A stretch of DNA of 6,032 bases from a bacterium (GTDB lineage: Bacteria > UBA9089 > JASEGY01). Below are positions 1-5,900 of this stretch, in pieces. Position 1 is the stretch's first letter. Every line of letters begins with the position of its first letter. Below the pieces are notes generated by a model. The model had not been told where the DNA came from. It did not search any database and worked only from the letters and a program-made list of their open reading frames with translations. The stretch lies in contig JASEGY010000012.1 of NCBI GenBank assembly GCA_030019105.1, positions 1 through 6,032 on the forward strand, read 5' to 3'. The translations under genes and the position numbers were made by a program.

Positions 1-11
1 GCAAGGCGACC

Positions 12-38
12 AACCGTGAACCTTTGAACCGTGAACCT
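12..38. repeat. Two direct copies of a 12-bp motif, 15-bp period
   Basis: The 12-mer AACCGTGAACCT occurs at 12-23 and again at 27-38, separated by three bases. A degenerate AACCT follows at 42-46. It lies upstream of the oxidoreductase gene in otherwise featureless leader DNA. No promoter or the end of an upstream gene can be supported in 1-69. Function is unknown; it may be the edge of a longer intergenic tandem repeat starting before the window. Confidence 0.6.
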
Positions 39-93
39 GACAACCTGAGTAGTTATCCATGCCGAAATATTGAAGGGGGCGGGAGGAAATGAA

Positions 94-1068
94 ATGCGTG
101 TAGGAATACTTGGGGCCGGCGGTCTGGGAAGGACAGCCGCCCGAATTATTGAGATGAAAGAAGAGATGACATTGGTCGCCATCTGTGACCGCCGGGGTTT
201 TGCCTTTTCTGCGGAAGGGCTTCATGCTCAGGAAATAGGTGAGCTCAAGCCGGAAGATACCGTAGGCAAAATTAAAGGCGGCCGTCTCTGTGACGATCCT
301 GTCGGGGAGATTGTCTCGCGTGGAGAAGATATTGACGGCATTCTTATTACCCTGCCGAATATGCCTAATGACTTTATCCCCGGCGTGATTAAGCAATTTA
401 TCCAGGCTGAGTTTAAGGGGGCATTTGTTGACTGCCTCAAAAGGACATCGGCCATGGAACTGGTCTTTGCCCTCCATGAAGAAGTAAAGAAGATAGGCAG
501 CACTTACCTGACCGGCTGCGGGGCTACGCCGGGTTTACTTACGGCCGCAGCGACCCTGGCGGCCCAGTCCTTTGTCAAGGTGGAGCATATCGACATCCAC
601 TGGGGGGTGGGGATTAGTAATTGGGAACAATACAAGGCCACTATTCGGGAGGATATTGCCCATCTGCCTGGTTTTGATGTTGAGAGCGCCATGGCCTTGA
701 CTGATAATGAGATAGATAAACTTTTGGATGAACGGGATGGAAAACTCCAGCTTCGGCAGATGGAACATGCCGATGACCTGATGCTTGAGCGAGCCGGTGT
801 AGTGGCCTCCAGAACCCAGGTCGAGGTGGGCGGCGTAATGGATACGCGATCAAGTAAGAAGCCGGTAAGCACCACGATGACCTTAACGGGAATTACCTTC
901 GATGGCCGGCGCAGTTCTCATCGTTTCATCCTCGGGGATGAAACCACGATGGCGGCTAATGTTATCGGCCCGGCCCTGGGCTACCTCAAAAAGGCTGCCT
1001 GGCTGAATGAGAGAGGTATCTACGGCCTCTACGGTTCCTGCGAATTCATGCCGGCGATAGTCCGGTGA
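94..1068 (+). CDS. Saccharopine-dehydrogenase-like NAD(P)-binding oxidoreductase
   Basis: Predicted cytoplasmic oxidoreductase of 324 aa. The N-terminus is a Rossmann fold: GILGAGGLG gives a GxGGxG loop at residues 7-12, and an acidic D32 ends strand 2 (CDRRG), where it would contact the adenosine ribose. Other conserved-looking blocks are VDCLKRTSA (112-120), LTGCGATPGLLTAAA (139-153), the acidic HADD (225-228), VGGVMDTR (245-252) and GDETTMAANVIGPALGYL (281-298). By recall it matches, almost end to end, proteins annotated as saccharopine dehydrogenase-like oxidoreductase, including cyanobacterial ones. Substrate is unproven; a role in lysine or polyamine metabolism would be a guess. An in-frame TTG at 70 would add eight residues, but ATG at 94 has GGGAGG (81-86) seven bases upstream and begins directly with the first beta strand (MRVGILG), so it is preferred. 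No stop, frameshift or missing motif is seen. It appears monocistronic here, because a strong hairpin and a separate promoter follow it. Confidence 0.9.
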   Translation: MRVGILGAGGLGRTAARIIEMKEEMTLVAICDRRGFAFSAEGLHAQEIGELKPEDTVGKIKGGRLCDDPVGEIVSRGEDIDGILITLPNMPNDFIPGVIKQFIQAEFKGAFVDCLKRTSAMELVFALHEEVKKIGSTYLTGCGATPGLLTAAATLAAQSFVKVEHIDIHWGVGISNWEQYKATIREDIAHLPGFDVESAMALTDNEIDKLLDERDGKLQLRQMEHADDLMLERAGVVASRTQVEVGGVMDTRSSKKPVSTTMTLTGITFDGRRSSHRFILGDETTMAANVIGPALGYLKKAAWLNERGIYGLYGSCEFMPAIVR

Positions 1069-1113
1069 CCACCCGATAGTAGTATCTTCTCAATAAATCG
1101 GGGTAGAACCTAA

Positions 1114-1189
1114 TTCGTGTCTGTTATCCGTGTCCGTGGGTTCTGCCGAAGCTACTCTTTTTCCTACGGACACGGACAACGGATACGGA
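1114..1189. repeat. Long imperfect hairpin, REP-like palindrome
   Basis: Bases 1114-1140 pair with 1163-1189 around a 22-nt loop. The core TCCGTGTCCGT (1127-1137) against ACGGACACGGA (1166-1176) is a perfect 11 bp. It extends inward to 14 bp with one G-T pair, and outward to about 27 bp with one A-C mismatch and a few G-T pairs. The right arm also repeats CGGACACGG directly. It starts 45 bases after the oxidoreductase stop, so it could shield or end that transcript. There is no T-tract after the stem, so it is not a standard intrinsic terminator. The G-T-rich arms look like a dispersed palindromic repeat. No target duplication is clear. Confidence 0.75.
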
Positions 1190-1312
1190 CACGGCTCTGA
1201 CAAATATACTCTTGCCCGGCCCATTAGAAACCCGGTTTCTGCCCGCGAAGTGTATTAACCCTTTTTTTCCCTCTTTATCCTTCCCCTTCCAATAGGCCAA
1301 GAAAGAAAATGC
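1190..1312. other. Non-coding spacer with a pyrimidine-rich tract
   Basis: No credible gene is seen on either strand. It holds a small GAAAC-CCG-GTTTC stem-loop near 1226-1238, then a strongly pyrimidine-rich tract at about 1259-1290. A GGCCAA..AAAG half-site (1295-1305) can pair with CTTTTTGGCC (1317-1326) over the -35 region of the next promoter. Most of the stretch carries no recognisable signal. Confidence 0.5.
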
Positions 1313-1341
1313 TTGACTTTTTGGCCAAAATGAGGTATAAT
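1313..1341 (+). promoter_or_regulatory. Near-consensus sigma70-type promoter
   Basis: TTGACT at 1313-1318 (-35, five of six consensus bases) and TATAAT at 1336-1341 (-10, perfect) are separated by exactly 17 bp. The predicted start of transcription is near 1347-1349, which is the left target duplication of the MITE-like element downstream. The spacer contains the perfect 12-bp palindrome TTTTGGCCAAAA (1319-1330). A longer dyad, 1295-1305 with 1317-1326, covers the -35 box. Either could be an operator, but no regulator gene is visible. The promoter points at the small-protein/protease pair. Confidence 0.8.
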
Positions 1342-1344
1342 TCC

Positions 1345-1526
1345 AGAGTCAGAGATTTCCAAAGTGCCTCAAAAGGGGTGTTTTTGCCTCCTTTGATTCC
1401 TGGACACTTTGTGGTGAGCGCATTCCAGGGCACACCGGCCAAGCCAGCCTAACATCCCGGAAAGTGTCCAGAAATCAAAAGGCCAATTTTGCCCTTCTGG
1501 AACCCACTTTGGAAATCTCTGAGAGT
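1345..1526. mobile_element. MITE-like element, 172 bp, with 5-bp target duplication
   Basis: The element spans 1350-1521. Its ends are perfect 17-bp inverted repeats: CAGAGATTTCCAAAGTG (1350-1366) and its complement (1505-1521). It is flanked by the direct repeat AGAGT at 1345-1349 and 1522-1526, consistent with a 5-bp target duplication. A second nested inverted repeat, 1390-1410 with 1461-1481 (19 of 21 paired), makes the whole element one long interrupted hairpin with a loop of about 50 nt. It has no credible ORF, so it would be non-autonomous, moved by a transposase encoded elsewhere. It sits at the predicted transcription start and lengthens the leader of the downstream pair by 177 bases, from about 70 to about 247 nt. 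Boundaries are inferred from the sequence alone. Confidence 0.8.
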
Positions 1527-1545
1527 CAAAAAAGACATGATTCAT

Positions 1546-1572
1546 AGAGGAAGAGGATACCCCTCTTCCTTT
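1546..1572 (+). promoter_or_regulatory. Leader hairpin just upstream of the small-protein ribosome site
   Basis: GGAAGAGG (1549-1556) pairs perfectly with CCTCTTCC (1562-1569) around a 5-nt loop, and the stem extends to 1546/1572 with A-T and G-T pairs. It ends six bases before the Shine-Dalgarno AAGGGGGG (1578-1585). The pyrimidine arm could alternatively pair with that purine-rich site, so a structural effect on initiation is possible but unproven. Confidence 0.5.
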
Positions 1573-1594
1573 AAGAGAAGGGGGGATAATCATC

Positions 1595-1840
1595 GTGGAT
1601 AAAGTGTTAGTAGCTGACAGAGACCTTGTCCCCAAAGGCAAAGAGATCTATGCCGGAATAAAGGACAGGCTTGAAAAAGAACACAAAGGTGAGCTTATAG
1701 CCATAAATGTGGATACAGGGGAGTATTTTCTGGGCAAATCAGTAATTGAAGCTGCTGGGAAAGGAAAAGAGAAATATCCTGATGCAGTATTCTACGTAGC
1801 GAGAGTTGGATATAGAGCTGTTTATCGATTCTTAAGATAA
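1595..1840 (+). CDS. Small conserved protein paired with a retropepsin-like protease
   Basis: An 81-aa soluble protein with no signal peptide or membrane segment. It starts at GTG with a strong AAGGGGGG (1578-1585) nine bases upstream. Residues 1-33 are charged and probably helical (DRDLVPKGKEIYAGIKDRLEKEHKG). Residues 34-81 look like a small alpha/beta unit: ELIAINVDTGEYFLGKSVIEAAGKGKEKYP, then AVFYVARVGYRAVYRF. By recall this layout (AI.VDTG.YF.GKS..EA...KEKYP...F...R.GY.A) matches small uncharacterised bacterial proteins, some resembling DUF5678, often found beside clan AA aspartic protease genes. That is the arrangement here: the protease frame begins 12 bases after this stop. Function is unknown. 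An antitoxin-like or protease-partner role is suggested only by size, stoichiometry and coupling. The gene appears intact and is expressed from the promoter at 1313-1341, through a leader now carrying a MITE-like element. Confidence 0.8.
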   Translation: MDKVLVADRDLVPKGKEIYAGIKDRLEKEHKGELIAINVDTGEYFLGKSVIEAAGKGKEKYPDAVFYVARVGYRAVYRFLR

Positions 1841-1909
1841 GAGGTTAATGGGGTGAAAGGCATTGTAGATAATTATGGCCGTGCCATGTTAGAAGTTGCT
1901 GTCTCTGGA

Positions 1910-2179
1910 ATAAGGAGAGAGATAGCAATGCTTGCGGTGATAGATACTGGGTTTGAGGGAGATATTTGTTTGCCGGTGGATATGGCCATTCAATTGGGGC
2001 TTGAGTTATGGGGCAGGGAAGAGATACAGTTAGCTGATGGTTCAATAAGGAAAGAGATAGCCATGCTTGCAGTTGTAGATACCGGGTTTGATGGAGATAT
2101 ATGTTTACCGGTAAACTTGGCCATTCAATTGGGACTTGAGTTGCGTGGTAAGGAAGAGATACAATTAGCCGATGGTTCA
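1910..2179 (+). repeat. In-frame tandem duplication, 2 x 135 bp, within the protease gene
   Basis: Unit 1 is 1910-2044 and unit 2 is 2045-2179, each encoding 45 aa from IR(R/K)EIAML to IQLADGS. By hand count they differ at 21 of 135 bases (about 84% identity) and at 7 of 45 residues, all but one or two conservative (R/K, I/V, E/D, M/L, D/N; W/R is the exception). A further ATAAAG begins at 2180 where a third copy would start, marking the junction. The number of silent differences suggests either an old duplication or recombination between two diverged neighbouring copies, rather than recent slippage. Confidence 0.9.
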
Positions 2180-2228
2180 ATAAAGAATGAATTGGTTTTC
2201 AAAGGATCAATTATATTTGGAGAGGAGC

Positions 2229-2359
2229 ATAGCGCGGCCTCCTGCCGCAACCAAACCAAGGACACAAATGACCAAAATGACCAAAAGCCACCCCAAATTA
2301 CCGGCCTTTATGTTCATAATTCTCGCGGACAACGCAAATGTTGCGGGGTAATATTATAG
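2229..2359. mobile_element. Short 123-bp insertion with 4-bp target duplication
   Basis: ATAG at 2229-2232 is repeated at 2356-2359. The 123 bases between them (2233-2355) are absent from the reconstructed protease gene. Left end: GCGGC/GCCGC hairpin (2234-2238 with 2244-2248, 5-nt loop). Right end: CGCAA-ATG-TTGCG hairpin (2333-2345). CCGCAAC (2245-2251 region) is inverted as GTTGCGG near 2340-2346. The middle carries the direct repeat AATGACCAAAATGACCAAAA. It has no transposase and resembles small REP/MITE-like units. The net 127-bp insertion shifts the reading frame by one base. Boundaries rest on the exact restoration of the frame. Confidence 0.75.
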
Positions 2360-2492
2360 AGACGTTGAGATATTCCTGACTGAGTCTCAAGAGGTGCTGG
2401 TTGGCACAGGTTTATTTGAAAACAAGAGGCTTACGATAGATTTTACGCACCAGGTGGTGGAGATTGAGTAATAGTAATAAGGGAGGGTTAAA

Positions 2493-2600
2493 ATGAGACT
2501 TGAGGCTATTGATGAGACTAAGTTAACAGACATGATAAAAGATGTAGTAAGAGATGTCTTAGGATTTTGGAAACAAATAATTTACCCGCTGTGCGGTTAG
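2493..2600 (+). pseudogene. 5' fragment of an unrecognised gene, 35 codons
   Basis: ATG at 2493 has a clear GGGAGG (2481-2486) six bases upstream, and sits 21 bases after the protease remnant's stop. It reads MRLEAIDETKLTDMIKDVVRDVLGFWKQ, a plausible amphipathic helical N-terminus, then IIYPLCG and a stop at 2598-2600, three bases before a palindromic element. The good ribosome site and sudden stop suggest the start of a gene truncated by the element. It may belong with the 3' remnant at 2754-2974, which lies in another frame. The family is not recognised. Confidence 0.5.
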
Positions 2601-2602
2601 CT

Positions 2603-2753
2603 TTAGCCCCAGCGGGGCGATATGTTTATAGCCATCTGCAACCTCACGGATCAAGCCTCGTAGGGGCGGCATATTGATAACATACCGCTCCTACGGAGCT
2701 GGGCTAATTTTATTTGAATCAGGTCTATAAACATTCCGCCCCGCTGGGGCTAA
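2603..2753. mobile_element. Palindromic MITE-like element, 151 bp, with nested hairpin
   Basis: Terminal arms 2603-2631 and 2725-2753 are inverted and match at 27 of 29 positions, beginning TTAGCCCCAGCGGGGCG. The loop holds a second hairpin, 2659-2675 with 2679-2695, pairing CGTAGGGGCGG to CCGCTCCTACG with one G-T pair and two mismatches further in. The arms also contain the short palindrome CCCCAGCGGGG/CCCCGCTGGGG. There is no ORF of its own. It separates a 35-codon 5' fragment from a 3' gene remnant. No target duplication is convincing, so the exact ends are uncertain. By recall, similar paired TAGCCCC/GGGGCTA and TAGGGGCGG/CCGCTCCTA palindromes recur in candidate-phylum genomes. Confidence 0.75.
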
Positions 2754-2974
2754 TCCTGTTCCAAAAGCAAAGAGCACAGGCGGCAAAATTTTGGGTATAT
2801 TATTTTTTTCCAGGTCCCTTAGAAGAAGAAATAGGCAAGTTGAGATTATTATTTACACCTTATATATCTGAGGAGGAACAAAGGGCGATGGAAGAAGAAT
2901 ATAAAGAACCTTCAACGGAGGTGGCAAGGACTCTAAACTTATTTACCCATTACCAAATCAAGGGAGGAAACTGA
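2754..2974 (+). pseudogene. 3' remnant of an unrecognised gene before the repeat protein
   Basis: After the palindromic element an open frame continues to a TGA at 2972-2974: roughly FQKQRAQAAKFWVYYFFPGPLEEEIGKLRLLFTPYISEEEQRAMEEEYKEP, then STEVARTLNLFTHYQIKGGN. It is acidic, aromatic-rich in the middle and has no signal peptide. The frame can be extended back to TTG 2714, but that part lies inside the inverted repeat and has no ribosome site, so it is not taken as genuine. An internal ATG at 2888 would give only 28 aa. The most economical reading is the C-terminal part of a gene whose 5' end is the fragment at 2493-2600. The family is not recognised. Its stop overlaps the next gene's start by one base (TGATG), so ribosomes reading it could feed the repeat protein. 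Confidence 0.45.
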
Positions 2975-5900
2975 TGGATAAAAAGAAAAGCCCAGTAAGC
3001 ACTGGGATACCGTTGGATGATAGTAAAGCTGATAATAAGGGGGATCGGTGCCAGTCTGTGTTTAACAGACTAAGAGGATTACTAATGTTGCCTCTCATTA
3101 TTCTTTTTGTGCTCTGCTTTGGGACAGCCGCCTGGGCGGTAAATCCCAGATCAACTATAACCGACCCCACGAATGGAAGTAGCCGCAATGCCACCTTTAC
3201 TACTATCACCGGCACAGCGACGGCTGATACAGAGGCAGTGGATTCGGTAGGTGTCAGGATACAGAGACTCAGTGACTGGAATTATTGGAATGGAACTACC
3301 GGCCTTTGGAACGGGACCAGTAGTACTTTTAATACGGCTTCAGGAACGACCTCCTGGACTTACCCCTGGCCGGGAACTACCACGGGTCAATATACCATTA
3401 CCTCTCGGGCCAGCGATACAAGCGGGGCAATACAAAGTCCGGGCACTTCAGTAACTTTTAATTACGATCTTGTCAACCCCTCTTCGAGTATAACTATCCC
3501 GACCGATGGCAGCGCTTTTAATGATACCAATGCCCCGGCGAATTTTACCGGAACAGCGACTGATGGCTTCTCCGGCGTGAATACCGTGCAGATAAGACTG
3601 AGACGGGCATCTGACTCTTGGTATTGGAATGGCAGCGCCTGGGTAGCCAGCGCCAACACCTGGGTGACGGTGACAGGAACCACCTCCTGGTCGTATCCCT
3701 GGCCTGCCGCCGCGATGACCGCTGATGGAAACTATTTCCTGCAATCTCGGGCTATAGATTTCGCTGGAAATGTTCAAGACCCCGGGGTAAGCGGGGTTGG
3801 TTTCACCTACGACACCCAGAGGCCAGGTTCCAGCATTAGCTCCCCTGCTAATGGTTCTAAGATTAATTCCCTGTCCCAGATTACCGGTAATTCTTCAGAC
3901 GTAGCCGCCGGGATAGTAGATCGGGTGGAGGTGAGGATATCCCGGCCAAATTATACGGGAGGCATCAGATATTTTAATTACAATACCGGGACATGGGTAA
4001 CAGGCTCTGATCAGTGGTTTGTGGCTACCGGCACTGATCCCTGGTCTTTTCCCTGGGCATCCAGTGGGGGCGTTCCAATTACCGCGAGCGACACCTACAC
4101 GGTTGAATCCCGGGCCATTGATAAGGCTGAAAACCGGCAAGCCCCCCCGGCATCAGTCACCTTTATCTTTGATCAAGTTCAACCAACATCCCAAATCACC
4201 TCTCCGGCTAACGGCCTGAATACCGGCACATTGGCCCAGGTAAGGGGAACCGCCGGCGATGCCCTGACGGGAATAAGTAATGTTCAAATAACCATCAGGC
4301 GGGCCGATGGTCTTTATTGGAATGACGCAACCTGGGTAAGCGGCCAATTCTGGCTTCCGGTGACCTCCCCGGGGACTACCTGGTACCATACCTGGCCGGC
4401 CATTGGGAATGGCACTTATACCTTGCAATCCAGGGCGACCGATGGGGCCGGTAATATTGAACTACCGGCTACCTCGGTTACCTTTACCTTTGACAGCGCT
4501 AATCCTACCTCTTCTATCACTGCTCCGCTGCACGGACAGCATCGTAACAGCCTGGCTAATATTACCGGGGTAGCCTCGGATAACTCATCCGTCACTTTAG
4601 TTAAAGTAAGTATCCAAAATAGCGTAGGAAACTATTGGAACGGCAGTGCCTGGGTTCGAACCCCGACCTGGCTCACTGCTACGGGAACAGACGTCTGGAG
4701 TTATCCCTGGCCGATCAGTGTTCTTATCACTGATGGTCTATATACCCTTCAGTCAAGGGCCAGTGATAATTCCGGCAACACCGAAATCCCCACGACCAGT
4801 GTTATCTTTGTTTACGACCGTCAGGCCCCGGTGTCGAATGTGACTAATCCCACTAATGAGGCGGTCATAAATTCTCTTGCCCAGTTGACCGGCACGGCGG
4901 CTGATTCTTTCCCGGGGGTGGTTGATTGGGTAGAGATATCTATCCGCCGGGGAAGTGATAACCTATATTATAATGGTGTCACCTGGGTTGTCTCCCAAAC
5001 CTGGCTTCTCGCCGCCGGAACCACTAACTGGACCTATACCTGGCCTTCCCTGGCCGATAATAATTACACCATTCGGTCGAGGGCCTATGATGCGGCCAGG
5101 AATGTGGAATCTCCCGGGGCAGGAATTACCTTTACCCTGAACAGAAGCGCCCCGACATCTACGGTTACCTCTCCGGCCAATGGGACCAATATCAAGAGCA
5201 TCAGTCAGATCTCAGGGACGGCTACGGATGATAAAGGAGTTGCCCAGGTAGAGGTGAGCATCAGGAGAAATAGCGATAGTAACTATTGGAACGGAGTCGT
5301 CTGGGTGGGTGTTCAAACCTGGGTGACGGCTACGGGAACCAATGCCTGGACCTACCCCTTTACCCTGCCTACCGGTGGCTCTGCTGACGGCAGTTATACC
5401 ATCCAATCGAGGGCTACTGATACAGCCGGAAATGTGGAGAATCCAGGGACAGGTAATAACTTTAATTTTGATAGTCAGGCCCCATCGTCTACTATTACCT
5501 TCCCGGCTAATGGGGCGGACTTAAATATCCTCAGTCAAATTACAGGAACAGCCATAGACGCCACCTCCGGGGTATATTCTGTTGAGGTCAGCATTCGGCG
5601 GGGCAGTACCGGCCTTTACTGGAATGGGGCCGGTTGGGCAGGTGTTGAGAGCTGGATTATGGCTACAGGAACAACCAACTGGAGCTTAGCCTGGCCGGGC
5701 AGTATGCCGGGTGACATCTATACCATTCGCTCTAAGGCCTGGGACTATGCCGGCAATTTCGAGACAATCTTTACCACGGGCGTTAATCAAAATACCTTTA
5801 ATTTCGATATTGGGCTTCCTTCTTCCACTATTACTACCCCGATAAATGGCCTGAATACCAATTCCCTGGCTCGGATTATCGGCACGGCCTCTGATGGCCT

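Larger units (their letters stand above)
1853..2471 (+). pseudogene. Retropepsin-like (clan AA) aspartic protease, duplicated and insertion-broken
   Basis: It starts at GTG 1853 with GAGG (1841-1844) eight bases upstream; the overlapping ATG at 1848 meets a stop after two codons. The N-terminus MKGIVDNYGRAMLEVAV and the segment AVIDTGFEGDICLPVDMAIQLGLEL carry the retropepsin DTG catalytic triplet. Residues 20-64 are repeated in frame as residues 65-109, giving a second DTG (AVVDTGFDGDICLP). After GSIIFGEEH (residue 126) the frame enters foreign sequence and stops at 2359, giving a 168-aa aberrant product. The true C-terminus continues one frame over at 2361-2471: DVEIFLTESQEVLVGTGLFENKRLTIDF...VEIE, with the family's hydrophobic VLVGTGL strand. 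Deleting 2233-2359 rejoins H-R-DVEIF exactly, giving 163 aa, or 118 aa without the duplication, close to the usual length of about 120. Retropepsins normally act as dimers, each chain giving one DTG. The encoded product lacks the C-terminal strands and is probably inactive. Confidence 0.85.

Noticed and set aside
70..93. TTG at 70 as the start of the oxidoreductase
   Set aside because: The eight extra residues precede the Rossmann strand, and the Shine-Dalgarno GGGAGG lies inside this extension at the right distance for ATG 94.
1071..1102. CCCGAT...ATCGGG as a terminator for the oxidoreductase gene
   Set aside because: The stem is only about 6 bp with a loop of about 20 nt and no T-tract.
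1369..1641. 90-codon minus-strand frame
   Set aside because: It runs through the MITE-like element, the leader and the start of the small-protein gene; it is explained by the inverted-repeat DNA and has no family resemblance.
1845..2180. 111-codon minus-strand frame antisense to the protease gene
   Set aside because: It is a mirror of the duplicated protease segment; its internal repetition only reflects the 135-bp tandem duplication on the plus strand.
2714..2753. TTG 2714 as a genuine start for the 86-codon frame
   Set aside because: The first 13 or so codons lie in the right arm of the palindromic element and no ribosome binding site precedes them; only the part after 2753 looks protein-like.
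1114..2753. CRISPR array or tRNA gene in the palindrome-rich stretch
   Set aside because: No regularly spaced repeat-spacer pattern, and no cloverleaf with a TTC-containing arm could be found; the palindromes are unrelated to each other.
3106..3123. Lipoprotein signal at C48 of the repeat protein
   Set aside because: The residues before the cysteine are F-V-L, which do not fit a lipobox (small residue needed at -1); the AWA site at 53-55 fits signal peptidase I better.
3251..5524. Many proline- and glycine-rich frames of 60-109 codons on both strands
   Set aside because: All lie inside the single long frame of the repeat protein, recur with its repeat period and have no ribosome sites; they are out-of-frame shadows.
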